Source: CBDDFS01 sp965227255 (GTDB lineage: Bacteria; Bacteroidota; Bacteroidia; Flavobacteriales_E; Vicingaceae). From it: 64,000 nucleotides of DNA. Numbering within the stretch: the first letter of the stretch is position 1; each line of letters begins with the position of its first letter. Made by a program: the position numbers and the translations under genes. The stretch is from the NCBI GenBank assembly GCA_965227255.1, contig CBDDFS010000001.1, forward strand, positions 248,001 to 312,000, given 5' to 3'. Shown piece by piece: positions 8,075-15,878 of this stretch. The notes beneath the pieces are model-generated. The model was not told the DNA's origin. It saw only the letters and a list, made by a program, of their open reading frames with translations, and searched no databases.

Positions 8075-9571
8075 ATGGCTCAAAAAACTCGAAAATTTAG
8101 TCGCAGGATTCTGCTTATTGTTCTTCTCAGCTACTCACTGACGAGCTTCTATTACATCTATAATCTTTATCTCAACAAGATAAAAGCTTCTGAGGATAGC
8201 ACTCTGTTAAAACTTGAAAGCATCTCAAGAACTCTTTCAAATCAAATTGAGGCCATGTACCTTCAAATGATCTATGAAAGATATGAAGAGAAAGATGCTG
8301 TAACAACAAAATTTGCCGATCCTGATTACAGAATGATTGTTGAATCACTTGAGAATGCAAGAGAATTAAATGATTTACCAACCGATGTATACATCCTTTC
8401 TTACGACAGTTTAAATGATAAATTCTTCTTTGGACCAACATCCGGACAAAATCAATACTTCAGACATGAATACAGTCACCCACCAGAAATATTAAAGGAG
8501 AAATATAATGAAGGAGCGGTTATCAATCGTTATGAAGATGAAAATGGAACCTGGCTTTCGGCATTCTATCCACTGAAAAATAATAGAGGTGAAACTGTTG
8601 GTGTGGTTCAAGCTGATATGCCTTTTGACCACTTCATTGACGAAGCCAGAGAGGATCTCTTGTACAATATCATCATCAATTCCATCATCATTACACTTGT
8701 TGTGGTAATGCTTTTTTACTGGCTGCAGACACTGCTGCGCAGAGAAGAAAGGATCATGAAGCAACTCTCGATCAATAATGAGATCATCAATAAAAAAAAT
8801 GAAGACATCACAGCAAGTATTTCATATGCTAAAAGAATTCAGCAAAGCCTGATGGATTCCGAAAACAAATTAAAATCACTATTCCCTTCCAGTTTTATCA
8901 TGTATGAACCTAAAGATATGGTTAGCGGTGATTTCTATTGGGTTCAAAGTCTGAATGAAAAGAAAACCAAGATCGCTGTTGCAGCAGCAGATTGCACAGG
9001 TCATGGTGTACCCGGAGCTCTTGTTTCTGTATTAGGCATCACACACCTCAGAGAGATAACGGCCAACAGAGATGATGTGGAGCCTGGCGAAATCCTGGAA
9101 GAATTAAATGTTCGAATCATAGATACATTTTCAAATGTTGGAAAAGGAATCACCTCAAAAGATGGCATGGACATTTCTCTAACCCTTATCGATTTTGAAC
9201 AAAATACCATGTGTTTTGCCGGAGCCTACAGACCCCTCATTCTCATACGAGATGGTAAGCTAACCGAAATATCGGGAGACAAACAACCCATTGGTGGAGA
9301 CCACTTTATTAAGGAACGTGAATTCACCAATCACAAACTTGAATTTCAAAAAGGAGATTGGCTTTACATGTTTTCCGATGGCTATATAGATCAGTTTGGA
9401 GGAGATAAGAAGAAGAAATACATGAAAAAGAGATTCAAAGATATGCTCGTTGAAATCCACAACCAGGACTGTGATTCTCAGAATGAATACCTATCCAAGG
9501 AAATGAAAGAATGGATGGGCGATACAGAACAAATCGACGATATTACCGTTCTAGGCTTGCAGCTTAATTAA
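8075..9571 (+). CDS. Membrane SpoIIE-type PP2C phosphatase with extracytoplasmic sensor
   Basis: A 498-residue signalling protein. A first membrane helix (about 10-30) and a second (about 199-221) flank a periplasmic domain of about 165 residues that looks Cache-like (secondary structure only). A short cytoplasmic coiled coil (225-265) leads to a SpoIIE/PPM serine phosphatase domain (about 275-498). The metal-binding aspartates are visible in SGDFYWV, DCTGHGVPGAL, FSDGYIDQFGG and DDITVLGL. Such phosphatases usually dephosphorylate STAS-domain anti-anti-sigma factors or act in other regulatory switches. No kinase or STAS partner is adjacent, so the target lies elsewhere. Confidence 0.88.
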   Translation: MAQKTRKFSRRILLIVLLSYSLTSFYYIYNLYLNKIKASEDSTLLKLESISRTLSNQIEAMYLQMIYERYEEKDAVTTKFADPDYRMIVESLENARELNDLPTDVYILSYDSLNDKFFFGPTSGQNQYFRHEYSHPPEILKEKYNEGAVINRYEDENGTWLSAFYPLKNNRGETVGVVQADMPFDHFIDEAREDLLYNIIINSIIITLVVVMLFYWLQTLLRREERIMKQLSINNEIINKKNEDITASISYAKRIQQSLMDSENKLKSLFPSSFIMYEPKDMVSGDFYWVQSLNEKKTKIAVAAADCTGHGVPGALVSVLGITHLREITANRDDVEPGEILEELNVRIIDTFSNVGKGITSKDGMDISLTLIDFEQNTMCFAGAYRPLILIRDGKLTEISGDKQPIGGDHFIKEREFTNHKLEFQKGDWLYMFSDGYIDQFGGDKKKKYMKKRFKDMLVEIHNQDCDSQNEYLSKEMKEWMGDTEQIDDITVLGLQLN

Positions 9572-9610
9572 GAGTCTTTCTTTTCTCACATTTTCATGCT
9601 TGAATAATGT

Positions 9611-9618
9611 TAAATTTG
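9611..9618 (+). promoter_or_regulatory. -7 element of the Kdo operon
   Basis: TAAATTTG matches TAnnTTTG exactly, 16 nt before the ATG of the SIS isomerase gene. No convincing -33 TTG is visible. Confidence 0.6.
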
Positions 9619-9634
9619 CTGCTCAAAATCAGCT

Positions 9635-10237
9635 ATGGTTCAATCGAAAATTCAAGAGCTAATTGATCAGGAAGTTCAGGCCATCCGTAATATTCCCATT
9701 GATGGAATTATACAGGAGGCTATTGAACTGGTTTATCAGCAGGTTCATATTAAGAAAGGAAAAGTCGTTGTCAGCGGCATGGGCAAAGCCGGTCAAATTG
9801 GAATCAACATTGCCACGACCCTTTCCTCAACAGGCACAGCTGCAGTTTTTATGCACCCAAGCGAAGCTCAGCACGGTGATCTTGGATTGATACAGGAAAA
9901 CGACATCATGGTCATGATCTCGAATTCTGGCAAGACAAGAGAGATCATTGAACTTGAATTCCTGGTGAAAAGAATCTATCCGAACATAAAGATCATTGCC
10001 CTAACCGGAAATAATGAAGGCGAGCTTGCTAAATTCAGCGATGTTAGCCTTTACACAGGTCATCCCAAAGAAATATGCCCATTGGGCCTTACACCTACCA
10101 CTTCAACTACGGTTATGACCATTGTTGGTGACCTGTTGGTTGTTCTGCTGATGGAAAAAATTGGATTTACGAAAGAAGAATACGCACTGAGACATCATAG
10201 TGGATATCTCGGTTCTAAAGCAAGAGGAGATGAGTGA
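9635..10237 (+). CDS. kdsD: SIS-domain arabinose-5-phosphate isomerase, no CBS domains
   Basis: A 200-residue sugar isomerase. KdsD converts ribulose-5-phosphate to arabinose-5-phosphate, the first committed step to Kdo. The SIS domain shows the family sequences GMGKAGQIG (about 48-56), HPSEAQHGDLG (about 72-82) and SNSGKTREI (about 93-101). Canonical KdsD/KpsF proteins are about 320-330 residues with two C-terminal CBS domains; those are absent, and the frame closes naturally into kdsA. SIS-only isomerases of this type are known to be active. The stop overlaps the kdsA start by 8 nt. The neighbouring kdsA and kdsC make the assignment firm; the missing regulatory half is the unusual point. 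Confidence 0.87.
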   Translation: MVQSKIQELIDQEVQAIRNIPIDGIIQEAIELVYQQVHIKKGKVVVSGMGKAGQIGINIATTLSSTGTAAVFMHPSEAQHGDLGLIQENDIMVMISNSGKTREIIELEFLVKRIYPNIKIIALTGNNEGELAKFSDVSLYTGHPKEICPLGLTPTTSTTVMTIVGDLLVVLLMEKIGFTKEEYALRHHSGYLGSKARGDE

Positions 10238-11009
10238 TTTCACACTGATAGCCGGTCCATGTGCCATTGAAGATGACAAGATGCCTCTTACCATAGGCAA
10301 GGAGGTTAAAAGAATTTGTGATGACCTGGGGATTCAATATATATTTAAAGGAAGTTATCGAAAGGCAAACAGGTCAAGGCTCGACAGCTTCACAGGTATT
10401 GGTGATGAGCTAGCTCTGGGTATCCTAAAAAACGTTGGAAATGAATTGGGTGTTGAAACCATCACTGATATCCATGAGAGTCATGAAGCCGACATGGTGG
10501 CTGAATATGTAGACAATATTCAGATTCCCGCTTTTCTCTGCAGACAGACTTCCCTTCTGCTCGCTGCTGCAAATACAGGCAAAGGAGTCAACATAAAGAA
10601 AGGCCAATTTCTCTCTCCCGAAGCCATGGTCTTCCCTCTTGAAAAAGTTCGGTCGACAGGAAATGAAAAAATCTGGTTAACCGAAAGAGGAAACAGTTTT
10701 GGCTATTCCGATTTGATCGTCGATGCTACTTCCATTTACCGAATGAAGACTTTAGGTGCGCCGGTTATCATGGATTGCACACATGCTGTTCAGAAACCAA
10801 ATAAAACCGAGGGTGTAACCGGTGGTGACCCCAGCCTTATTGAAAGCGTTGCCTTGTCAGCGGCAGCAACCGGTGCAGATGGATTTTTTATGGAAACCCA
10901 TCCTGACCCAAAGAGTGCAAAAAGTGACCCTCATACCATGCTTCAACTTGACAAATTGGAAGGAATCCTGGTAAAGGCTATGAAAATAAGAAGTGCTCTC
11001 AATGATTGA
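10230..11009 (+). CDS. kdsA: 3-deoxy-8-phosphooctulonate synthase, metal-dependent class
   Basis: A 259-residue enzyme condensing phosphoenolpyruvate with arabinose-5-phosphate to give Kdo-8-phosphate. I start at the ATG at 10230 because it follows an AGAGGAG-like site and gives MSDFTLIAGPCAIED, which aligns residue for residue with the Aquifex enzyme: the cysteine is number 11. That Cys marks the metal-dependent class II; E. coli KdsA has Asn there. Other family motifs are YRKANRSRLDSF, QIPAFLCRQTSLL, KKGQFLSPE, LTERGNSFGY, MDCTHAVQ and FMETHPDP. It overlaps kdsD and kdsC by 8 nt at each end. Confidence 0.95.
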   Translation: MSDFTLIAGPCAIEDDKMPLTIGKEVKRICDDLGIQYIFKGSYRKANRSRLDSFTGIGDELALGILKNVGNELGVETITDIHESHEADMVAEYVDNIQIPAFLCRQTSLLLAAANTGKGVNIKKGQFLSPEAMVFPLEKVRSTGNEKIWLTERGNSFGYSDLIVDATSIYRMKTLGAPVIMDCTHAVQKPNKTEGVTGGDPSLIESVALSAAATGADGFFMETHPDPKSAKSDPHTMLQLDKLEGILVKAMKIRSALND

Positions 11010-11490
11010 AGAAAAAGCTAAGAAGATCAAGTTATTAATCACCGACGTAGACGGTGTGATGACAGATGGCGGCATGTACTTTTCCAGCACCGGAGAAGAA
11101 ATGAAAAGATTCAGCGCAAAGGATGGGTATGCCGTCAAACTTTGCAAAGAGAATGGAATAGATTATGGAATTATCAGTTCCGGGCATTCATTGGATCTTG
11201 TGAATGCCAGAGCCAAAGTGCTAAAGATTGAGCATGTTTATGTTGGTTATACACCGAAGACAGAGATCTTTGCCGAATGGCTGGCGAAAATGAATTTGTC
11301 GAATGAAGAAGTAGCTTACATCGGCGATGATCTGTCAGATATAGATGTCATAGAGCAAGTTGGATTGTCCGCATGTCCCGCGGATGCCGTTGAAGCCATC
11401 AAGAAAAAAGCCGACATCACTTTAAATCGAAACGGTGGCGACGGATGCATCAGGGAATTTGTAGAGGAATACCTTCTCAACAATCGATGA
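11002..11490 (+). CDS. kdsC: 3-deoxy-D-manno-octulosonate 8-phosphate phosphatase
   Basis: A 162-residue HAD-family phosphatase that removes the phosphate from Kdo-8-phosphate. Motif I is ITDVDGVMTDGG near residue 14, the Ser/Thr motif II lies in YGIISSGHS, and motif IV is YIGDDLSDIDVI. The short capless form is typical of KdsC tetramers. The ATG at 11002 overlaps the kdsA stop by 8 nt; an in-frame GTG at 10993 is less likely. Its stop at 11490 directly abuts the stop of the convergent M1 peptidase gene. It completes three consecutive Kdo steps in one operon. Confidence 0.94.
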   Translation: MIEEKAKKIKLLITDVDGVMTDGGMYFSSTGEEMKRFSAKDGYAVKLCKENGIDYGIISSGHSLDLVNARAKVLKIEHVYVGYTPKTEIFAEWLAKMNLSNEEVAYIGDDLSDIDVIEQVGLSACPADAVEAIKKKADITLNRNGGDGCIREFVEEYLLNNR

Positions 11491-13461
11491 TCACTCTTTG
11501 ATCAGCTTACGATTCTCAACACTCCCATCTTCGTATTTGACACTCAAAATGTAATTTCCTGGAAGCTCACCTTCCATTGAAATACTCGTCCTTCCAGCTT
11601 GAATCGAATGAACTTCTTTGATCAATCTTGCATTGACATCAAGAAGATCGATGGAAGAAATTTTCTTGTTGCCATCATATTTTATGGTGAACTCCTCACC
11701 AAAAGGATTTGGATAAATGTTCAGGCTGCTCTCCCTACTGTTATTCTCTAGTCCCAATGCAGGATCTTCACTAAGACTTCTGAATGAATGCAGAATCCAT
11801 ATGTCGGGATCTAATTCAGCGGTAATGAAGTTACCGCGAAGATTCTCAATCTCATAACGATTGGAATGATCATCAAAGAACAGCCTCAAGGTAGTGTCAA
11901 TGGTGCTGGCATTGGATCTCGTGATCTTTAGATCGATATGACTTTCAAACTTCTCTGTTACAAAAGGTGATGTGGCAAACTGATCTAGCTGCAGATATAA
12001 CTTCTCATTTACCTGTGCCCACTTAATATCAATTTCAGGATAACCCTGTCCATAATACCACTGATCAAAAAATACCGTGAAATCCATGTTGGCATATTGC
12101 TCCATTTCAGTCTTGAAATCTATCAACCTGGCTGTGCCTCCTTTGAATTTATCATAATACGACTTCAATCCATTGAAAAAGATAGAGTCATTGTCGATCT
12201 CATATCTCAGCATATGCAACACAAAAGCTCCCTTATTATAGGTAAGTGATGAGCTAAAAAGTCTGGACACATTCGCGGTATCATCCACAAATACACTCCC
12301 GCTTGGCTGCAAAGCACTATTGTAAGTTGAGACCAGCCAGTTTAGTGCCCTGTTCGGTTCTTCTTCTTGCACGAATACATATTCCAGATAAGAAGCGAAA
12401 CCTTCATTGAGGAAGAGATCCGACCAGGATCCGCATGTTACGTCATCACCAAACCACTGATGTGCCAGCTCATGACTGGTAAGATCTGTGACAAAGAATC
12501 CCTGAGAAGTCATAGTCTGATGCTCCATACCCCCACTGAACGGGGCCATGCAATGACCATACTTCTCGTTTCTGAAAGGATATGGACCGAATTTATCAGA
12601 AAATACACGCATCATATCTCCCGTTTTATCGATCTCATCTTTGAAGTTTGGAAGAGTACCGGGATTGTTATAGATATAATTTACGATCGGGAAAGAATCC
12701 TGAGAATTTGATGGTTTGTAGTAGTAGGTATAGTCGACATATTCTGCTACGGCAATAGAGATCAGATAATAGGCAATGGAATAATTCGACTTCCATTCAA
12801 ATCTGTGTTTGCCGTTTCCCATAGGCGTTATGCCCTGCAGAAGTCCATTGGATCCAGCAAGATTTGCCGTATCCGTGGTGATCCATACCTCAACAGAATC
12901 GGCCTTATCAATCAATTCCATCTTAACAGGAAACCACTCATATGCCGAATATGGCTGACTCAAACTCCAGGTCACTTCGTTTCCCCAGGAAGGGGACGAA
13001 CCTGTTGATAAACCTTGCCCGATGGCTGAGGAACCCGACTGTGGAGCATTACCATGATAATAAACAACAGCTTCGGTTTTACTTCCTGAATTCAATGTAC
13101 TCTGAAGTACAATACTTAACAGGTCTGAACTGTGATTGAATGTATTCTTTTGTCCATTGAAATAAACGGAGTCAACAGTGAAGTCATCGTGCAGGTCCAG
13201 ACAGAATGTGTCCATTGACGTTGTGGTCACTGCTTTTACCGTCACATTGCCTTCAACGTAGATAGAATTCCTTTCAAGCTGAAGATCAAGCTTGTAAAAA
13301 TTTACATCATACCGATCTGCTGCGCCCGCTGAAGCCGCTTTTTGACCAGCAATGGCATTGAGATATTTCCCTTTTTGAGAGCAGGAATAACTCGTTTTTT
13401 GTGCCTGAACCAACGTTGGAAGAATGCAGACAATCAGGCTTAATAATTTCAATCTTGTCAT
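11491..13461 (-). CDS. Secreted M1-family aminopeptidase with T9SS sorting domain
   Basis: A 656-residue zinc exopeptidase. I start at the ATG at 13461 (MTRLKLLSL), since a TACATTTG -7 element lies just upstream and a signal peptide ending LVQAQ follows directly. The M1 core carries the substrate-recognition motif GGMEHQ (about 311-316), the zinc site HELAHQWFG (about 330-338) and the third ligand in NEGFASYLEY (about 352-361). The last 75 residues (from about SLNIYPNPF) form a type A sorting domain for the type IX secretion system, ending NYILSVKYEDGS with a basic tail. The enzyme is therefore predicted to reach the cell surface or medium and to trim N-terminal residues from peptides. Confidence 0.92.
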   Translation of the reverse strand: MTRLKLLSLIVCILPTLVQAQKTSYSCSQKGKYLNAIAGQKAASAGAADRYDVNFYKLDLQLERNSIYVEGNVTVKAVTTTSMDTFCLDLHDDFTVDSVYFNGQKNTFNHSSDLLSIVLQSTLNSGSKTEAVVYYHGNAPQSGSSAIGQGLSTGSSPSWGNEVTWSLSQPYSAYEWFPVKMELIDKADSVEVWITTDTANLAGSNGLLQGITPMGNGKHRFEWKSNYSIAYYLISIAVAEYVDYTYYYKPSNSQDSFPIVNYIYNNPGTLPNFKDEIDKTGDMMRVFSDKFGPYPFRNEKYGHCMAPFSGGMEHQTMTSQGFFVTDLTSHELAHQWFGDDVTCGSWSDLFLNEGFASYLEYVFVQEEEPNRALNWLVSTYNSALQPSGSVFVDDTANVSRLFSSSLTYNKGAFVLHMLRYEIDNDSIFFNGLKSYYDKFKGGTARLIDFKTEMEQYANMDFTVFFDQWYYGQGYPEIDIKWAQVNEKLYLQLDQFATSPFVTEKFESHIDLKITRSNASTIDTTLRLFFDDHSNRYEIENLRGNFITAELDPDIWILHSFRSLSEDPALGLENNSRESSLNIYPNPFGEEFTIKYDGNKKISSIDLLDVNARLIKEVHSIQAGRTSISMEGELPGNYILSVKYEDGSVENRKLIKE

Positions 13462-13468
13462 GGTGCGA

Positions 13469-13476
13469 CAAATGTA
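13469..13476 (-). promoter_or_regulatory. -7 element of the M1 peptidase gene
   Basis: The reverse strand reads TACATTTG, a perfect TAnnTTTG, 7 nt from the ATG at 13461. With a start site about 5 nt downstream, the leader is only a few nucleotides. Confidence 0.6.
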
Positions 13477-13539
13477 TGAATCAATGTGACTCAATGAATT
13501 GCGATATGAATTTTAGGCAAAATGAAAAATTGACTTACG

Positions 13540-13547
13540 TATATTTG
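13540..13547 (+). promoter_or_regulatory. -7 element of the TPR protein gene
   Basis: TATATTTG is a perfect TAnnTTTG with only 7 nt before the ATG at 13555, so the transcript should be leaderless or nearly so. Confidence 0.6.
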
Positions 13548-13554
13548 ATCGATC

Positions 13555-14088
13555 ATGCCATCATCGAGACTCTATCTTATTCCAATAGCAATGTTGATTT
13601 GCCTATGCACTTATGGACAGTCATCCTGCACAGATAAAGAACTTGAAAGTATGCTTGATGATCTGGAGACACTTCACAAGAAAAGGAAGAGAATAGAATA
13701 CCTTCCTGAGATTATATATTTAGAATTTGAGATTGCAGAATGCTTTCGTGAAAGGCAGGACACCAATCAATTTTATTATTACCAGGAATGCCTCGATCAT
13801 TTGAGGATGGATTACGGTGGACAAATTGATCTAAAAGTAGCTGTATCTAAAAGTGCTTATTGCCATTATTGGCTGGGAGAATATGAAGTCGCTGCCAATT
13901 GGTTCAATAAATCAATAAAGGTGAACTACGATATTCCGGATGCTTATTATTACCGAGGTTATAGTTTATATCATTTGCAAGATTATTCCGGAGCATTGGA
14001 CATGTTTGAGACCTATTTTGAAAATCATGATAAATTCCAAAAAGCCGACAGTCTGATGAAAAAATGTGAGATTGAATTAAAACACTAA
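13555..14088 (+). CDS. Exported TPR-repeat protein
   Basis: A 177-residue protein with a signal peptide (LYLIPIAMLICLCTYGQ) and an all-helical mature part. Two TPR-like units are clear near the C terminus: YCHYWLGEYEVAANWFNKSI and YYRGYSLYHLQDYSGALDMF. TPR arrays bind partner proteins; no enzyme domain is present. Two cysteines (in QSSCTDKE and AECFRERQ) could form a disulfide. It is transcribed alone, divergent from the M1 peptidase across a 93-bp region with a promoter for each. Function unknown. Confidence 0.7.
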   Translation: MPSSRLYLIPIAMLICLCTYGQSSCTDKELESMLDDLETLHKKRKRIEYLPEIIYLEFEIAECFRERQDTNQFYYYQECLDHLRMDYGGQIDLKVAVSKSAYCHYWLGEYEVAANWFNKSIKVNYDIPDAYYYRGYSLYHLQDYSGALDMFETYFENHDKFQKADSLMKKCEIELKH

Positions 14089-14091
14089 CCT

Positions 14092-14173
<82 letters not shown>

Positions 14174-14212
14174 CCATTCATAATTCATCACTCATAACTC
14201 ATATGTCATATG

Positions 14213-15727
14213 TCATTCTTTCCCTATCGTAAGCTCCAACCATACCTCATAAAGTGTCCTACCCTGCATCTTGGATTTTAGCCAGGCATAAAAACCCATA
14301 GCCTGAAGATCCTCTTGTTCGAAAGGTCTCCAATCTATGCTTTCTTCGACTACTTTATAAAAATCATCCGTTCTTACATCAAATGGTCTTGTGATATAAA
14401 GCTTGATCAGACCAATAAAAGTTTTAGCCCTTGAATAAACAGATGACCTGAGAAGATCTTTGTAGTTTCTTTCGATCGATCTTATTCGGGATTCAGCCAC
14501 TTCAATCTTGTCCATATCGTAATAAAGAATCACCTCCATCAGGTTTTTCTTTAAAACCCATTCCTTGCCCATGATCTTCTCACACCATTTATCAGTATGA
14601 TAGATCGACATGAGCACTTTATGTGAAGATTCAACATCACCGGCCAGGAAGAAATTGATGCCCTTGTTGATAGTAATATTTAATCTTTCTGAAGGGGTGA
14701 GATTTAGTTTTTTATCGGCCAGCAGATCGTCCAGACAAGCGCCGGATTCATCCAGTTCATCGCAAAAAACATGAATGGCCGCCTTGAGTTGCATATATCT
14801 GGGCCGGAAATAAACGTAATATGACGAACCCTTACCTTCCAATAAGCTTGCAAATTCATTCATGTATTTTTTAGCATCCCCAAATCTTTTGCTTCGATAT
14901 AAAGTATGCGATAAGAAATACAGCAGTCCCATCTGGTAAAAGACACTTTTTTCACCAAAAGCTTCTTTTTCTTTTAGCGCCTCATAATGCTTTAAAATAA
15001 ATGGCGAGAAGCTGTTGAAATTCTTCTGAGCAATAATAACACCACGAACAAGATTCATCAGTTTATAAAGATTTCTGGGATTCAACAGACTGGCCTCCCC
15101 TATTCCCGCTTCAGCAAATACTTGTGAAAGAATTCTGTCGAAGTCCATGGTCTCCCCACTCTTCTGAAATTCAATTAACTTGAATTTAATAATACTATTG
15201 GCCTGATTTATATTCTCCTCCTGCTCCAGAAGTTTTCGATTCCGCTTCTTCTCAGTGATCATTTCCTCTAATTGAGCCTCTTCCTCCCAATTGAATTTAT
15301 CAATCATCAGATTATAAATACCGTTCAAAAGCTCGTAGTGATCTGCTTCTTTGGCCAGTCTGTAGGCCTTCTTCAAATATTTATCAGCGAGATGATCCCT
15401 TTTCATGTCGTATAAGTACTGACTTAGATTTATATACTCCAGAATATTGGCGACCGAAGTGCTGTCCTTGGCCCTGCTTTTTAACAGAACAAAATCAGTC
15501 AGCTGTTCACTCAATCTCTTTCGCAGAGCATAATAAGCCTCCTTGTTTTCGCCCTTATAAAGTCTGTGCATAACAACCTTCGATTTATACTCCTCCTCCT
15601 CACTTAATATGTCAAAAAGTGCTGTATCCTTGCGATTTGACTTCTGCCTGATACGGTTCAAAAAATGACGAAATTCTTTTTTATCTTCATCGTCAAAGGT
15701 GTGAATTATCTCTCGTAAATCATCCAT
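14213..15727 (-). CDS. Long helical protein of unknown function, TPR-like
   Basis: A 504-residue cytoplasmic protein without signal peptide or membrane helices. Nearly all of it is predictable as amphipathic helices, with TPR-like pairs such as YLYDMKRDHLADKYLKKAYR and LYRSKRFGDAKKYMNEF. An N-terminal charged segment (DEDKKEFRHFLNRIRQK) and a Lys/Glu-rich stretch around 165-185 could form coiled coil. I recognise it only as a type of helical repeat protein common in Bacteroidota, and no enzymatic motif is visible. It is transcribed divergently from the acyltransferase fusion gene, sharing a 151-bp AT-rich control region. Confidence 0.7.
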   Translation of the reverse strand: MDDLREIIHTFDDEDKKEFRHFLNRIRQKSNRKDTALFDILSEEEEYKSKVVMHRLYKGENKEAYYALRKRLSEQLTDFVLLKSRAKDSTSVANILEYINLSQYLYDMKRDHLADKYLKKAYRLAKEADHYELLNGIYNLMIDKFNWEEEAQLEEMITEKKRNRKLLEQEENINQANSIIKFKLIEFQKSGETMDFDRILSQVFAEAGIGEASLLNPRNLYKLMNLVRGVIIAQKNFNSFSPFILKHYEALKEKEAFGEKSVFYQMGLLYFLSHTLYRSKRFGDAKKYMNEFASLLEGKGSSYYVYFRPRYMQLKAAIHVFCDELDESGACLDDLLADKKLNLTPSERLNITINKGINFFLAGDVESSHKVLMSIYHTDKWCEKIMGKEWVLKKNLMEVILYYDMDKIEVAESRIRSIERNYKDLLRSSVYSRAKTFIGLIKLYITRPFDVRTDDFYKVVEESIDWRPFEQEDLQAMGFYAWLKSKMQGRTLYEVWLELTIGKE

Positions 15728-15831
15728 TTTAATACACCTTATTTATTTATTTAATTTATTGATTTAGTTATTGTTACATTATATTTTTGATAATTTAAAT
15801 GTAATAAATAATTTGAATATTGGATTCATTA

Positions 15832-15845
15832 TCAACTCGAGTTGA
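15832..15845. promoter_or_regulatory. 14-bp perfect palindrome upstream of the acyltransferase promoter
   Basis: TCAACTCGAGTTGA is a perfect palindrome whose right end is 2 bp from the TAGGTTTG -7 element. Its place between the -33 and -7 regions suits a repressor operator. No matching regulator can be named. Confidence 0.5.
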
Positions 15846-15847
15846 AA

Positions 15848-15855
15848 TAGGTTTG
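15848..15855 (+). promoter_or_regulatory. -7 element of the LplT-Aas fusion gene
   Basis: TAGGTTTG matches TAnnTTTG, 23 nt before the ATG at 15879. TTGG at 15820-15823 might serve as -33, at a long spacing of 24 nt. Confidence 0.55.
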
Positions 15856-15878
15856 GCTTCGAATTCAAAACACTGATT

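Noticed and set aside
8075..9571. SpoIIE-type phosphatase considered as a sporulation gene
   Set aside because: Bacteroidota do not sporulate; the domain is a common signalling phosphatase, here with a membrane sensor.
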